A program made the position numbers and the translations under genes. Below are positions 22,243-34,279 of a stretch of DNA of 64,000 nt, in pieces (within the stretch, counting starts at the first letter, position 1; each line of letters begins with the position of its first letter). Source of the stretch: Candidatus Nanopelagicales bacterium (lineage in GTDB: Bacteria; Actinomycetota; Actinomycetes; S36-B12); the NCBI GenBank assembly GCA_030827125.1, contig JAURFD010000002.1, forward strand, positions 62,001 through 126,000. The letters are read 5' to 3'. The notes beneath the pieces are model-generated. The model did not search any database. It saw only the letters and a program-made list of their open reading frames with translations, and had not been told where the DNA came from.

Positions 22243-23993
22243 TTCGCACGCACGAGGCCGGCACCTTGCGTGCCGACGATGTCGACTCGACCGTCACTCT
22301 CGCGGGGTGGGTAGCTCGGCGACGCGACCATGGTGGCGTGGCGTTTCTGGATCTGCGCGATGCCTCCGGCGTCGTTCAGGTCGTGGTGCGCGAGGCCGAC
22401 GTTGCCCATGGTCTGCGGGACGAGTACTGCATCAAGGTCGTGGGCACGGTGGAGCGCCGCCCCGAGGGCAACGAGAACCCCGACCTCCCGACGGGTCAGA
22501 TCGAGGTCATGGCGGACGTCGTCGAGGTCCTCAGTGAGTCCGCGCCGCTGCCGTTCCCCATCGATGACCGCATCAACGTTGGCGAGGAAGCCCGCCTGCG
22601 CCACCGCTACCTGGACCTGCGCAGGGCAGGGCCGGGCGGCAACCTCCGCATGCGCTCTGAGCTGAATCGCATCTGCCGGCAGGTCCTGTTTGACCGCGGC
22701 TTCTTGGAGATCGAGACGCCAACCCTCACCGCGTCAACCCCGGAAGGCGCCCGCGACTTCCTTGTGCCCGCGCGGCTGCAACCGGGATCGTGGTACGCCC
22801 TCCCGCAGTCGCCGCAATTGTTCAAGCAACTACTCATGGTGGCCGGCATGGAGCGCTACTTCCAGATCGCCCGCTGCTACCGGGATGAGGATTTCCGCGG
22901 TGACCGGCAGCCGGAGTTCACCCAGTTGGACATCGAGATGTCTTTTGTCGAGCAGGCCGATGTCATCGCGGTGGGGGAGGCAGTGGTCCGTGCTCTGTGG
23001 AAGGGCATCTTGGACGTGGATCTCGGCGATATCCCGCACATGACCTACGCCGAGGCGATGCGGCGTTTCGGCACCGACAAGCCCGACCTGCGCTTCGATC
23101 TCGAACTCGTCGACCTCACGGACTACTTCACGGATACGCCGTTCCGGGTGTTCCAAGCGCCGTACGTGGGCGCGGTGGTGATGCCCGGGGGAGCGGATCA
23201 ACCGCGCCGTCAGTTCGATGCGTGGCAAGAATGGGCCAAGCAGCGCGGTGCCAAGGGGCTGGCCTACGTCACCTTCACGGAGGACGGCGAACTTGGCGGC
23301 CCGGTGGCCAAAAATCTGTCGGATGCTGAGCGCGCGGGCCTGCGCGAAGCCGTGGGCGCCCAGCCGGGAGACTGCACGTTCTTCGCTGCCGGCCCTCTCG
23401 CCGATGCACGAGCCCTGCTTGGAGCGGCACGACTTGAGATCGCGCAGCGCTTGGGACTCGTCGATGAGTCCGAATGGTCGTTCCTGTGGGTCGTCGATGC
23501 ACCCATGTTCGAGCGCACCGAGGAGGACGACGGGACGCAGGGTTGGACGGCGGTGCATCACCCGTTCACGTCGCCAAACGCCGACTGGATCGAGACCTTC
23601 GAGTCGGCTCCCGATCGGGCGCTGGCCTGGGCCTACGACATGGTCTGCAACGGCAACGAGATCGGTGGCGGATCAATCCGTATTCACCAGCGAATCGTCC
23701 AGGAGCGCGTCTTCGGTCTGCTGGGGATGACCGAGGAGGAGGCCCAGTCGAAGTTCGGGTTCCTGCTCGATGCGTTCCAGTTTGGTCCGCCCCCGCATGG
23801 CGGGATCGCCTTTGGCATTGATCGGGTGGCCATGCTCTTGGCGGGCGCCTCGAGTATTCGCGATGTCATTGCCTTCCCCAAGACCGGCGGTGGGCAGGAC
23901 CCGCTCACTGGCGCGCCGACACCGATCACGCCGAAGCAGCGCAAGGAGGCGGGAATCGATGCAGCACCCGCTGCTGCTGGCCCGACCGGCTGA
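22239..23993 (+). CDS. aspS: aspartyl-tRNA synthetase
   Basis: [87 protein letters not shown] at 22239. Confidence 0.98.
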   Translation: MIRTHEAGTLRADDVDSTVTLAGWVARRRDHGGVAFLDLRDASGVVQVVVREADVAHGLRDEYCIKVVGTVERRPEGNENPDLPTGQIEVMADVVEVLSESAPLPFPIDDRINVGEEARLRHRYLDLRRAGPGGNLRMRSELNRICRQVLFDRGFLEIETPTLTASTPEGARDFLVPARLQPGSWYALPQSPQLFKQLLMVAGMERYFQIARCYRDEDFRGDRQPEFTQLDIEMSFVEQADVIAVGEAVVRALWKGILDVDLGDIPHMTYAEAMRRFGTDKPDLRFDLELVDLTDYFTDTPFRVFQAPYVGAVVMPGGADQPRRQFDAWQEWAKQRGAKGLAYVTFTEDGELGGPVAKNLSDAERAGLREAVGAQPGDCTFFAAGPLADARALLGAARLEIAQRLGLVDESEWSFLWVVDAPMFERTEEDDGTQGWTAVHHPFTSPNADWIETFESAPDRALAWAYDMVCNGNEIGGGSIRIHQRIVQERVFGLLGMTEEEAQSKFGFLLDAFQFGPPPHGGIAFGIDRVAMLLAGASSIRDVIAFPKTGGGQDPLTGAPTPITPKQRKEAGIDAAPAAAGPTG

Positions 23994-24690
23994 TCCCTTC
24001 CTGCGGTTGCGCCTCGCGGACGGCGCCGGGGTTGAGGACTATGTGGTCGATGGCGATCACGTGGCGTTCATTCGACGCGGCCGTCGGGCCGAGGAGACCT
24101 GGGTGAGCGCCCTCGGGGATGACCCGGCGCGGATCCGGGGGCTCATTGAGGTGCTCCGGGTGCACGGTCTGGACGGCGTACACGTCCACGATCACATCTA
24201 CGACACTCTTCCGCCGTCCTTGCAGGGCCCAGACCCCGGCCACTGGTCCCTGTGGGAACTCACCTCCCGCTCCACCCCGGCGGTCGAAACCGTGCGGCTC
24301 GACGCGGCTGATCCGCGGATCGACCGGCTGCTGGAGCATTCATCCTCGGCATACATTCATGCCGGTGATCCCGATGTCGAGGAATGGCGTGGGATTACCG
24401 ACGGCGACGACCTCATCGCGGTGGGCGCGCGCGCGAGGTCGGCGCACAGGCGCGCTCACCTGGTGAGCATCTGCACTGATCCCGCTCGCCGGGGCGAGGG
24501 CCTGGGCCGGACCATCACGGCCTCCCTGGCCACCGAGGCCCTTGCGTCGGGCTCCACCGGGGTGTGGCTGGAGATGTACGCCGACAACGCGGCAGCGGCT
24601 CGGACCTACCAGTCGGTGGGGTTCGAGGAGGTGGGGCGATACCGCTCGGCGCTCCTTCATGGCCTGTCCTCGCCAGCCTCGAAGGCCTAG
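23959..24690 (+). CDS. GNAT family N-acetyltransferase
   Basis: C-terminal [65 protein letters not shown] at 23959 inside the aspS 3' end. Confidence 0.88.
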   Translation: MQHPLLLARPADPFLRLRLADGAGVEDYVVDGDHVAFIRRGRRAEETWVSALGDDPARIRGLIEVLRVHGLDGVHVHDHIYDTLPPSLQGPDPGHWSLWELTSRSTPAVETVRLDAADPRIDRLLEHSSSAYIHAGDPDVEEWRGITDGDDLIAVGARARSAHRRAHLVSICTDPARRGEGLGRTITASLATEALASGSTGVWLEMYADNAAAARTYQSVGFEEVGRYRSALLHGLSSPASKA

Positions 24691-24720
24691 TCTGGTGACT
24701 CAACCTCGGGAGGACCTGCC

Positions 24721-26268
24721 ATGAAGATCTTGCGTCGTATCGGCGTGCCTGCGCTGGCGGCCGCTCTCATCGGCGGCGGGGCCGTCGTCGCGGCTCCCGC
24801 GGCGGCGATCGTTGCTCCTGTGGGGCTGTCGGCGACGGCCGAGGCCATCCTCGTGAGCGGGAGCGAGTCGTTCCGGATCGCCGCGAGCACAGTGTCCATG
24901 GGCGAGAACGAGTTGCTCCAGATCATCGAGTCGTCAAGGCTGGGCATCTATACCGTGCGGGTCTGGGACGACATGGAGGAGAGCCTCGGCCGTCCGCTAC
25001 TCACGGGCGCCGGCAGGTGCCTGCCCACCAACGTGCCCACAGCTCAGGTGGTATGCACCTTCGACGGCCCGCCCCCGGGTGTCTCCGTGGATTTTGCGTT
25101 GGCTTACGGGCCGACCAACGTCGCCATCATGGATCAGGCGTCCGTGCCGCTGACATTCCGGGGCAGCCAGGGCAGCGACTACGTGCAGGGCGGCGCGGGC
25201 AACGACTCCCTGAGCGGCCTCGGCGGGGCCGATCGCTTGTACGGCGGCCCGGGCAACGACCTCCTCGACGGCGGCCCGGGCGACGACTACCTTGAAGGCG
25301 AGGGCGGCAGCGACGACATGCGCGGCGGTCCGGGCAGCAATTCACTCGATGCGGCCGACAATCTCGCCGACGTGCGCGTGGACTGCGGCGGTGTGCCGGC
25401 CTTCCTGGACTTCGACAAGGACCTGGACAGTCCGACCAACTGCGGGGCGGATCCCACACCCATTCCTCCGGCTCCGCTCGAGCCCATCGATCCGCCGGCG
25501 CCCGGCCAAGGTGACGGCACCGTGGACGGCGTGCACGTCGACGTTACGGTCGCGCCCAAGACGGAGGACGACACCAAGTCCGTGACGGTCTCCACGGGGC
25601 CGACCAATCCGATCTTCCAGTCCCAGCTGTGGTGGTTCGGCACACCCACCGTCCCGCCGGCGCCGACCTTCCCGCCGGCGCCGACGTTCGACATGACGAT
25701 CTCGTCGCTGTGGCCGAGCAGCATCTTCGACGTGAGCATCTTCGGGCCGCAGCCGGGCTCGCCCGCCGGCTCCGTGCACGCGCGCGGCACGTCACAACGA
25801 TCGGAGCCGCTGGAGACCGTGTCCTTGAAGGCCGATGCCAACGGCGTAGCCACCGGGAAGATCCCCGTCCCGGCCGGCCAGGGGCCGGGTGACTACACGC
25901 TGCAACTTAACGGCGTCACGTCGTCGGGTGCGCAGATGACCGTCAATGTCGGCGTGCGCCTGGACAGCGCGACTCCCGAACCCGATCCCGAGCCGAAGGA
26001 GTCGATCACGATCACGGCCAAGCGGGGCAAGGGCAAGAAGGCCAAGATGATCACGGTGCGCGGCACGACGAACGGACTCGAGGGCGCGGTCCTCACACCG
26101 CGCTATCGGGTGCAGGGCGCCAAGAGGTGGACGGTCGGGAAGCCGGTAACGGTCAGTGCCTCGGGCGCCTTCACCTGGAAGGTCTCGACGCCCAAGAAGG
26201 TGCGCCTCGAGGTCATCTCAGGTGCGGTCAAGTCCAATGGCGTCGTGGTCGCCGCAGTGAGGAATTAG
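24721..26268 (+). CDS. secreted protein with short RTX-type (GGxGxDxx) calcium-binding repeat block
   Basis: Signal peptide; QGGAGNDSLSGLGGADRLYGGPGNDLLDGGPGDDYLEGEGGSDDMRGGPGSN; Pro-rich linkers; beta-rich C-terminus. Confidence 0.85.
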   Translation: MKILRRIGVPALAAALIGGGAVVAAPAAAIVAPVGLSATAEAILVSGSESFRIAASTVSMGENELLQIIESSRLGIYTVRVWDDMEESLGRPLLTGAGRCLPTNVPTAQVVCTFDGPPPGVSVDFALAYGPTNVAIMDQASVPLTFRGSQGSDYVQGGAGNDSLSGLGGADRLYGGPGNDLLDGGPGDDYLEGEGGSDDMRGGPGSNSLDAADNLADVRVDCGGVPAFLDFDKDLDSPTNCGADPTPIPPAPLEPIDPPAPGQGDGTVDGVHVDVTVAPKTEDDTKSVTVSTGPTNPIFQSQLWWFGTPTVPPAPTFPPAPTFDMTISSLWPSSIFDVSIFGPQPGSPAGSVHARGTSQRSEPLETVSLKADANGVATGKIPVPAGQGPGDYTLQLNGVTSSGAQMTVNVGVRLDSATPEPDPEPKESITITAKRGKGKKAKMITVRGTTNGLEGAVLTPRYRVQGAKRWTVGKPVTVSASGAFTWKVSTPKKVRLEVISGAVKSNGVVVAAVRN

Positions 26269-26287
26269 TTGCGCGTAGGGTCATCCC

Positions 26288-27625
26288 GTGAGCGCCACTC
26301 TCTTCGACGAAGCAGCTGGGCCCGGCCGGGCCGACGCTCCGCTCGCCGTAAGGATGCGCCCGCAGGGTGTGGCGGACCTTGCCGGGCAGCGGCACCTCCT
26401 CGCCGACGGGTCGCCGCTTCGGCGACTGCTGGAAGGGGATCCCGGCGCGGCTGTGTCGGTCATCCTGTGGGGTCCACCCGGGACCGGCAAGACCACGCTC
26501 GCGCACCTGGTGAGCAAGGCCACCGGCCGGAGGTTCGTGGAACTGTCCGCGGTCACGGCCGGAGTCAAGGATGTCCGGGAGGTCATTGATGCTGCCCGAT
26601 CGGCGCTCGGGATGCAGGGCAAGGGCACGGTCCTCTTCGTCGACGAGGTGCACCGCTTCAGCAAGACTCAGCAGGACGCGCTGCTCCCGGCCGTCGAGAA
26701 CGGCTGGGTGACTCTGATCGCGGCGACGACGGAGAACCCCAGCTTCTCGGTGGTCTCGCCGCTGCTGTCCCGCAGCATCATGCTCACTCTGCAGCCGCTG
26801 GACGATGAAGACCTTGGTGCGTTGCTCGATCGCGCCGTGGCCGACCCCCGCGGACTCGAGGGTTCGGTGGCTCTTGCCGAGGAAGCACGGGAACACCTCC
26901 TGCGCATCGCATCGGGAGATGCGCGACGCATGCTCACGGCGCTTGAGGCGGCAGCGGGGCTCGTGACGTCATCGCGCGGTCGTGGGGCGACACTCACGGT
27001 GGACGACGTCACCGCCGCCGTGCAAACCGCGGCCGTCCGCTACGACCGCGACGGCGACCAGCACTACGACGTCATCAGCGCCTTCATCAAGAGCGTGCGC
27101 GGAAGCGACGTGGACGCAGCGCTGCACTACCTCGCGCGGATGATCGAAGCCGGGGAGGATCCGCGCTTCATCAGCCGGCGCCTGATCATTCTCGCGAGTG
27201 AGGACATCGGCATGGCTGATCCCACAGCCCTCCACACAGCCGTGGCCGCCGCGGAGGCGGTCGCGTTCATCGGCATGCCCGAGGGCCGACTGATCCTCGC
27301 CCAGGCGACGATCCACCTCGCGCTGAGTCCCAAGTCGAACGCCGTGACCGTCGCGGTCGACGCCGCGCAGGCCGACGTACGGTCCGGCCGCATCGGCACA
27401 GTGCCCGCTCATGTGCGCGACGCGCACTACCCGGGAGCTCGGGCCCTCGGCCACGGTTCGGGATACGTCTACCCCCACGACGTGGCCAGTGGTGTGGCGC
27501 GCCAGCAGTACCTCCCTGATGTCCTCGCGGATCGTCGGTACTACGAGCCCACGGGCCGGGGAGATGAGGCCGCCTGGGCGGAGATCGCCGAGCGCCTGGC
27601 CCAGGCTCGCCGTCCGGAGCGTTAG
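26288..27625 (+). CDS. rarA: replication-associated recombination protein A (AAA ATPase)
   Basis: [51 protein letters not shown]. Confidence 0.95.
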   Translation: MSATLFDEAAGPGRADAPLAVRMRPQGVADLAGQRHLLADGSPLRRLLEGDPGAAVSVILWGPPGTGKTTLAHLVSKATGRRFVELSAVTAGVKDVREVIDAARSALGMQGKGTVLFVDEVHRFSKTQQDALLPAVENGWVTLIAATTENPSFSVVSPLLSRSIMLTLQPLDDEDLGALLDRAVADPRGLEGSVALAEEAREHLLRIASGDARRMLTALEAAAGLVTSSRGRGATLTVDDVTAAVQTAAVRYDRDGDQHYDVISAFIKSVRGSDVDAALHYLARMIEAGEDPRFISRRLIILASEDIGMADPTALHTAVAAAEAVAFIGMPEGRLILAQATIHLALSPKSNAVTVAVDAAQADVRSGRIGTVPAHVRDAHYPGARALGHGSGYVYPHDVASGVARQQYLPDVLADRRYYEPTGRGDEAAWAEIAERLAQARRPER

Positions 27626-27634
27626 GGTTCGCGT

Positions 27635-27973
27635 ATGCGCAGGACCTTCTGGGTCGCCCTTGGTGCGGCCGGTGGAGTGCTGGCCTACCGTCGCGGCCAG
27701 CAACTGTGGGAGGACGCCCGAGAGAGGGGCGTGGTCGGCAGCGTTCAAGCCGCCAGCGGTTCAGCAGCCCAGTGGGCGACCTCCGCCCGGGGACTCATGG
27801 CGGCGCTGGGGGGAACCGGACACGAGGAGCCTTCCACCGTGCCGCGCACATCGGCCACCGGTGCGGCGGCCGCACGCGTCCTCGCCGAAGCCAAGTCCGC
27901 ACCCGCCACCCCGGGACGCCGTAGCGGATCCACCCCGCCGGCATCCACCGACACCACTGAAGGGCCCCGCTAA
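27635..27973 (+). CDS. small protein, DUF6167-like
   Basis: MRRTFWVALGAAGGVLAYRRGQQLWEDARERGVVGSVQAA; located just before alaS. Confidence 0.7.
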   Translation: MRRTFWVALGAAGGVLAYRRGQQLWEDARERGVVGSVQAASGSAAQWATSARGLMAALGGTGHEEPSTVPRTSATGAAAARVLAEAKSAPATPGRRSGSTPPASTDTTEGPR

Positions 27974-30651
27974 TGGAATCGGCAGAGATCCGTTCCCGGT
28001 TTCTGCGCTTCTTCGCCGACCGCGGCCACCAGGTGGTCCCGTCGGCCTCGTTGCTGCTCGACGACCCCACCCTGCTCTTCGTCAACGCCGGAATGGTGCC
28101 CTTCAAGCCGTACTTCCTCGGGGAGGCCCCGCCGCCCTACCCGACCGCCACCAGCGTCCAAAAGTGCGTCCGGACGCTGGATATTGAAGAGGTCGGCAAG
28201 ACGACCCGTCACGCTTCGTTCTTCCAGATGGCCGGCAACTTCTCCTTCGGTGACTACTTCAAGGAACGCGCGATCCCCTATGCCTGGGAACTCCTCACCG
28301 GACCGGTCTCCGACGGAGGCTTCGGCTTCCCCGAGGATCTGCTGTGGGTGACCGTCTACGACAACGATGATGAGGCCGCTGACATTTGGCATCGCGACGT
28401 CGGCATCCCCAAGGATCGGATCCAGCGACGGGATGCCAAGGACAACTACTGGTCGATGGGCGTACCCGGTCCGGGTGGCCCGTGCTCGGAGATCTACTAC
28501 GACCGCGGAGCCGCCTACGGACGCGAGGGTGGACCAATCGTCGACGAGGATCGCTACCTTGAGGTCTGGAATCTCGTCTTCATGCAGGACGAGCTTTCCG
28601 CCGTTCGGGCCAAGGACGACTTCGACATCGTGCGTCCGCTCCCAGCCAAGAACATCGACACCGGGATGGGGCTTGAGCGCATGGCCGCGCTGCTCCAGGG
28701 CGTGGACAACATTTACGAGATCGACACAACACTGGCCATCTTGAACCGGGCGAGCGAACTCACCGGCGTCCGCTACGGCAGCGGGGAGAAGTCCGACGTT
28801 GCGCTACGCGTGATTGCGGATCACTCCCGGACGTGTGCGTTCCTCATCGGTGACGGCATCGTGCCCGGTAACGAGGGCCGCGGCTACGTCCTGCGTCGAT
28901 TGATGCGACGGGTTATTCGCAACATGCGCATCCTCGGCTGTGAGGATCCATCGATCGCCGAACTCATGGGGACGACCATCACGACGATGGCACCGCAGTA
29001 CCCGGAATTGAACGACGAGGCCAAGCGGATCACGAGCGTGTCGATCCAGGAGGAGGCCTCCTTCCTGCAGACGTTGAAGACCGGCACCCAGATCTTCGAC
29101 CTGGCGGCCAGTGAGGTGCGCTCCAACGGCAGCGGCGTACTCGCGGGCGATCAAGCCTTTGTCCTCCATGACACCTATGGCTTCCCCATCGACCTCACGC
29201 TGGAAATGGCCCGCGAGGCCGGCCTCGATGTCGACGAAGCGGGGTTCCGTCGACTCATGTCTGAGCAGCGTGAACGCGCCAAAGCCGATGCCCGTTCCCG
29301 CAAGGCGGGCGTCACCGCGGTGACGGCGTACCGCGAGGTCCTCGAGACCGGCGGGACCACCGGCTTCACGGGATATCTCGAGACCACGACCGAAGCCGTC
29401 GTGACCGGGCTGCTGCGCGATGGTGCCTCAGTCCCCGTGGCGCGCGAGGGTGAGCACGTCGAGGTGGTCCTCAACCGCACACCGTTCTATGCCGAGGCCG
29501 GCGGACAGCTCGGTGACCATGGCCGCATCACCACCGCCGGGGGGGCCGTCCTCGACGTGTACGACGTCCAGCCGCCCGTGCCCGGACTGTTCATCCACCG
29601 CGCTTCGGTGTCGAGCGGCGAGCTAACCGTCGGCGAGGAGGTGCTCGGCCACGTCGACGTGGAGCGTCGACGCGCGATCTCGCGAGCGCACACGGCGACG
29701 CACCTCGTCCACCGAGCCTTCCGCGAGTTCCTTGGTGACACGGCCACCCAGATGGGATCGGAGAATGCGCCGGGCCGCTTGCGCTTTGACTTCCCCAGCA
29801 CCGGTCCGGTGGGTGCTTCGACGCTGCGCGACGTCGAGGCGAAGGTGAACGACGTCCTCGAGGAAGACCTCGAAGTCATGGCCCAACTCATGACCCTCGA
29901 CGAAGCCCGTGCCTTCGGCGCCATGGCGCTCTTCGGAGAGAAGTACGGCAGTGAGGTCCGTGTGGTGTCCGTCGGCGACTGGGCGCACGAGCTCTGCGGC
30001 GGCACGCACGCCCAGCGATCCGGTCAGCTTGGCCTGGTCAGCTTCTTGTCGGAAGGCTCAATCGGTGCGGGCGTGCGGCGTGTCGAAGCGCTTGTCGGTG
30101 TTGACGCGTATCGGCATCTGGCGCGCGAACACATTCTCGTGGATCAGTTGACCACGTTGGTCAAGGCGCGACCGGAGGAGTTGCCCGAGCGCATCGAGGG
30201 CCTCATGACCCGGCTCAAGGACTCCGAACGCGAACTTCAGCGGCTCAAGAGCGCGCAACTCACCGCCAACGTGGAGGGTGTGATCGGCGAGGGCCGAGAC
30301 TTCGGTCCCTTCCGGTTGTGGGCCTACCGTGCGCCCGAGGGCCTCTCCGCCAACGATCTGCGCGAGTTGGCCATGCGGGCCAAGGCCACGACGCGGCCGG
30401 ACATGGGCGTAGGCCTGATCGGAGCAACGGTGGCTGACGGGCGTGTCGCCATGGTGAGCGTCGTCAACGATCGTGCGCGTGAACTCGGGCTCACGGCGAA
30501 GGACCTCCTCACCGCGGCCATGCCCGCGGTTGAGGGGCGGGGTGGCGGCAAAGACGACATCGCGCAGGGCGGCGGCACTCGGCCCGAGGGCCTCGATGAG
30601 GCGTTCGCCGCCGCAGCCCACTACGTGGCCAGCCTGGCCGGGGATGCCTGA
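27973..30651 (+). CDS. alaS: alanyl-tRNA synthetase
   Basis: ESAEIRSRFLRFFADRGHQVVPSASLL; CGGTHAQRSGQLG. Confidence 0.98.
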   Translation: MESAEIRSRFLRFFADRGHQVVPSASLLLDDPTLLFVNAGMVPFKPYFLGEAPPPYPTATSVQKCVRTLDIEEVGKTTRHASFFQMAGNFSFGDYFKERAIPYAWELLTGPVSDGGFGFPEDLLWVTVYDNDDEAADIWHRDVGIPKDRIQRRDAKDNYWSMGVPGPGGPCSEIYYDRGAAYGREGGPIVDEDRYLEVWNLVFMQDELSAVRAKDDFDIVRPLPAKNIDTGMGLERMAALLQGVDNIYEIDTTLAILNRASELTGVRYGSGEKSDVALRVIADHSRTCAFLIGDGIVPGNEGRGYVLRRLMRRVIRNMRILGCEDPSIAELMGTTITTMAPQYPELNDEAKRITSVSIQEEASFLQTLKTGTQIFDLAASEVRSNGSGVLAGDQAFVLHDTYGFPIDLTLEMAREAGLDVDEAGFRRLMSEQRERAKADARSRKAGVTAVTAYREVLETGGTTGFTGYLETTTEAVVTGLLRDGASVPVAREGEHVEVVLNRTPFYAEAGGQLGDHGRITTAGGAVLDVYDVQPPVPGLFIHRASVSSGELTVGEEVLGHVDVERRRAISRAHTATHLVHRAFREFLGDTATQMGSENAPGRLRFDFPSTGPVGASTLRDVEAKVNDVLEEDLEVMAQLMTLDEARAFGAMALFGEKYGSEVRVVSVGDWAHELCGGTHAQRSGQLGLVSFLSEGSIGAGVRRVEALVGVDAYRHLAREHILVDQLTTLVKARPEELPERIEGLMTRLKDSERELQRLKSAQLTANVEGVIGEGRDFGPFRLWAYRAPEGLSANDLRELAMRAKATTRPDMGVGLIGATVADGRVAMVSVVNDRARELGLTAKDLLTAAMPAVEGRGGGKDDIAQGGGTRPEGLDEAFAAAAHYVASLAGDA

Positions 30652-31132
30652 CCTGGAGCGCGGAGTCAGGCTCGCTATCGACGTTGGTTCGGTGCGGGTC
30701 GGGGTGGCGCGCAGCGACCCCGATGGGATCTTGGCCGTACCCGAGGTGACCGTGCCGCGCGACTCCCGCACACTCGCCGCACTCGTGGCGATTGTGGAGG
30801 AGTACGGCGCCCGTGTCGTCTACGTGGGGCTACCGCTCACGTTGGAGGGCACGATCGGGCCCGCGGGATCCGCGGCCGTGGAGTTCGCGAAGCAGTTGGC
30901 CGGCGCTGCCGGCATACCGGTGCGACTCGTCGATGAGCGGATGAGCACCGTCACGGCTCAGCGGGCCCTCCATGAGGCCGGGCGCACTACCAAGAACTCA
31001 CGCGCTGTCGTCGACCAGGCCGCGGCAGTGGTGATCTTGGAGAGTGCACTGGCCCACGAGCGCGCCGACGGGACTCCCGCCGGTCGGGAGGTTACCGTCG
31101 AGGGGCGTGAGCGGAAGGAGGACCGGTCGTGA
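30644..31132 (+). CDS. ruvX: Holliday junction resolvase-like RuvX/YqgF
   Basis: ATG 30644: RLAIDVGSVRVGVARSDPDGILAVPEVTV; VRLVDERMSTVTAQRALHEAG. Confidence 0.93.
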   Translation: MPDLERGVRLAIDVGSVRVGVARSDPDGILAVPEVTVPRDSRTLAALVAIVEEYGARVVYVGLPLTLEGTIGPAGSAAVEFAKQLAGAAGIPVRLVDERMSTVTAQRALHEAGRTTKNSRAVVDQAAAVVILESALAHERADGTPAGREVTVEGRERKEDRS

Positions 31133-32232
31133 GCCAGCTCGTGCCCTTTCTCACGGAAGATCCACTCCCGCCGTCGCGAAACAAACGCAGTCCGATTCGC
31201 TGGTTCGTAACGGCCCTCACGCTCATTGCCCTGGTCGCTGCGGGATTCTTGATCTACGACTTCGTTCGCGGGTTGTCCCAGAGCGAGCAGAGCAGCATCG
31301 TCGCGGGCCAGCCGGTCCTCATCGTGGTGAACTCAGGAGATTCGCTAGGCATGTTGGCGGTGTCGCTCGCTGAGGCCGGTGTTGTGACCTCCACCGATGC
31401 CTTCCTCGCGGCGGCCGAACTCGACGAGCGGGCAACGCGGATCGGCCCCGGCGTGTACTCGCTCACCACAGGAATGGACGCGGCGGAGGTGATCGACGCG
31501 ATGCTCGATCCGGCGACCCGCGCCGCCCCTCTCGTGCTCCCCGAGGGACTGCGCCTCGATGAGACCGTGATCGTCACCTCTGATCGCACCGGTCTGAGTC
31601 GTGCCGAGCTCGATGCCGCCCTCGCGAATCCCGTCGGCCTTGATCTGCCCGAGTGGGCCGATGGTCACGCGGAAGGTCTGCTCTTCCCGGCGTCCTACGA
31701 AATCATTCCCGGACGCACCGCCGAGGAGGTCCTCGGTGTCATGGTGCGTCGATTCAACATTGCGGCGGACGAGGTCAACCTGGAAAAGCGCGCGAAGAAG
31801 TTGGGCTACTCACCCGAAGAGGTCCTCATCGTCGCCAGCCTGGTGCAGGCCGAAGTTTCGCCCGAGGACTTCCGCAAGGTCGCTCGAGTCGTCTACAACC
31901 GGCTCGCCCAGGGCATGAAACTCCAGTTCGACTCCACCGTGAACTACGCCCTCAAGACCGACGTCCTCATGCTGTCGAACGACATGCTCGCGACGGACTC
32001 GCCGTACAACACCTACGTGATCGATGGATTGCCGCCAACACCGATCAACTCGCCCGGTCAGGAGGCGTTGGAAGCCGCCCTCAATCCGGCGAGCGGTGAT
32101 TGGCTCTACTTCGTCACGGTGGATCCGGACACCCTCACCACCAAGTTCACCGCGGACTACGATCAGTTCCTCCGCTGGAAGCAGAAGTTCCAGGAGAACT
32201 ACGCGGACAGCACCGAGCCGGTTCAGCCGTGA
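31129..32232 (+). CDS. mltG: endolytic transglycosylase MltG
   Basis: EEVLIVASLVQAEVSPEDFRKVARVVYNRLAQGMKLQFDSTVNYAL; PTPINSPGQEALEAALNPA. Confidence 0.96.
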   Translation: MSQLVPFLTEDPLPPSRNKRSPIRWFVTALTLIALVAAGFLIYDFVRGLSQSEQSSIVAGQPVLIVVNSGDSLGMLAVSLAEAGVVTSTDAFLAAAELDERATRIGPGVYSLTTGMDAAEVIDAMLDPATRAAPLVLPEGLRLDETVIVTSDRTGLSRAELDAALANPVGLDLPEWADGHAEGLLFPASYEIIPGRTAEEVLGVMVRRFNIAADEVNLEKRAKKLGYSPEEVLIVASLVQAEVSPEDFRKVARVVYNRLAQGMKLQFDSTVNYALKTDVLMLSNDMLATDSPYNTYVIDGLPPTPINSPGQEALEAALNPASGDWLYFVTVDPDTLTTKFTADYDQFLRWKQKFQENYADSTEPVQP

Positions 32233-33047
32233 CCCAGTGTCGCGCGGCGGTCCTCGGCTCACCGATTGGGCACAGTCTGTCGCCGGTGCTGCATCGCACC
32301 GCCTATGCCACCCTCGGCTTGAATTGGTCGTACGACGCCATCGACGTGGATGAGGCGAGGCTCGCGTCTTTTATCGACTCATGTGGACCCGAATGGGCCG
32401 GGTTGTCACTCACCATGCCGTTGAAGACGGCGGTCCTACCCCTGCTTGATGACATCTCAGCGGTGGCCCAGGTGACCGGCGCCGCCAACACCGTGATCTT
32501 TGACGGTGGCCAGCGCCGCGGTGACAACACCGACGTCGCCGGCATGGTGGCCGCCCTACGCGCCGCCGCGTCAGATCCGCTTGCGGCATCGGAGGTCGCA
32601 ATCATCGGAGGAGGCGCGACGGCGCGGAGCGCGGTGGCTGCGGCATCACTGCTCGACGCGACCCATGTTGTCGCGGCCGTCCGCTCGCCTGCGCGCGCGG
32701 CGGGACTTGTCGAGGTGGGGGAGCGCCTCGGTGTCCGCGTGACCCTGCGCGCCTGGGGCGAGGCCGGGGATCTCCTCAATCGCGCCGTCGTCATCAGCAC
32801 GGTTCCGTGGGGTGCCGCCGATCATCTGGTCGCCGACGTTCCTGCCCAGCCCGGGGCACTCCTCGATGTGGCCTACGCGCAGGAGCCGCCCGCACTCACG
32901 CGCGCGTGGCAGACGGTCGGAGGCGTGCTCGCGGACGGGCTCGATCTGCTCCTGTGGCAGGCAGTCGACCAGGTCCGGCTCATGACCGGCCGTGAGCCCG
33001 AGGTTGAGCCCATGCGGGTGGCCCTCCGGGCGGCCGCGGCGGGTTAA
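32229..33047 (+). CDS. aroE: shikimate dehydrogenase
   Basis: [39 protein letters not shown] at 32229. Confidence 0.94.
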   Translation: MTQCRAAVLGSPIGHSLSPVLHRTAYATLGLNWSYDAIDVDEARLASFIDSCGPEWAGLSLTMPLKTAVLPLLDDISAVAQVTGAANTVIFDGGQRRGDNTDVAGMVAALRAAASDPLAASEVAIIGGGATARSAVAAASLLDATHVVAAVRSPARAAGLVEVGERLGVRVTLRAWGEAGDLLNRAVVISTVPWGAADHLVADVPAQPGALLDVAYAQEPPALTRAWQTVGGVLADGLDLLLWQAVDQVRLMTGREPEVEPMRVALRAAAAG

Positions 33048-33100
33048 CGATTCGCGCACGCGCGACTCTGAGAGGATGCGCTTGTGCGAAAGGGGTCACG

Positions 33101-34279
33101 ATGCTGCGCTGGCTAACCGCGGGCGAATCCCACGGGCAGGCGCTAGTCGCCATCCTCGAGGGACTCCCGGCAGGTGTGTGTATCACAAGCGAGATGGTCG
33201 CGAACGATTTGCGGCGTCGCCGACTCGGTGCCGGCCGCGGGGCCAGGATGAAGTTCGAGGAGGATCGCGTCACGCTGCTCGGCGGGGTACGCCACGGCAC
33301 CACTATGGGCGGCCCCGTTGCCATTGAGGTGGGCAACAGTGAGTGGCCCAAGTGGGAGACGGTGATGTCGGCCGATCCCGTGGATCCCGAAGCCTTGGCG
33401 GATCTTGCTCGCAATGCCCCCCTTACGCGCCCGCGGCCCGGTCACGCAGACCTGGTCGGAATGCAGAAGTACGGGTTCGACGACGCCCGACCGATCCTGG
33501 AGCGCGCGAGCGCCCGCGAGACGGCGGCACGGGTGGCCCTCGGGGCAGTGGCCAAGGCGTTTCTGCTCGAGGTGGGTGGGATCGAGGTCCTCAGCCACGT
33601 GGTGCGGATTGGCTCGGCCGCGGCCGCGACGGACAGGGTGCCCACACCCGATGACCTGGCGCTGATCGATGAGGACCCCGTGCGTGCCCTCGATCCCGAG
33701 GATTCGCAGCGCATGCAGGACGAGATCAACCTCGCCCACCGCGAGGGAGACACGCTGGGGGGCGTCGTCGAGGTGGTCGTCCATGGATTGCCGCCCGGGC
33801 TCGGCAGCCACGTGCACTGGGATCGCCGACTCGATGCGCGACTCGGGGCAGCCCTCATGGGAATCCAAGCCATCAAGGGCGTGGAAGTCGGTGACGGGTT
33901 CGACCTGGCTGCTCGTCGGGGTTCGGCGGCCCAGGACGAGATCGTCTCCGACGAGGGTCGTCTCGTGCGGACCAGTGGGCGTTCCGGTGGGACCGAAGGC
34001 GGCATGAGCACCGGGGAGACCATGCGTGTCCGGGCGGCGATGAAGCCGATCTCCACGATTCCGCGCGCGCTGCAGACGGTCGATGTGACGACAGGCGAGG
34101 CCGCCAAAGCCATCAATCAGCGCAGCGACGTGTGCGCTGTCCCCGCCGCCGGGGTCGTGGCCGAGGCCATGGTCGCATTGGTCCTGGCGGATGCGGTGGT
34201 GGAAAAGTTCGGAGGCGATTCGATCGCGGAGACCCGTCGCAACCTCACGGCGTACCTGGACAACCTGGCCATCAGATGA
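33101..34279 (+). CDS. aroC: chorismate synthase
   Basis: [52 protein letters not shown]. Confidence 0.98.
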   Translation: MLRWLTAGESHGQALVAILEGLPAGVCITSEMVANDLRRRRLGAGRGARMKFEEDRVTLLGGVRHGTTMGGPVAIEVGNSEWPKWETVMSADPVDPEALADLARNAPLTRPRPGHADLVGMQKYGFDDARPILERASARETAARVALGAVAKAFLLEVGGIEVLSHVVRIGSAAAATDRVPTPDDLALIDEDPVRALDPEDSQRMQDEINLAHREGDTLGGVVEVVVHGLPPGLGSHVHWDRRLDARLGAALMGIQAIKGVEVGDGFDLAARRGSAAQDEIVSDEGRLVRTSGRSGGTEGGMSTGETMRVRAAMKPISTIPRALQTVDVTTGEAAKAINQRSDVCAVPAAGVVAEAMVALVLADAVVEKFGGDSIAETRRNLTAYLDNLAIR

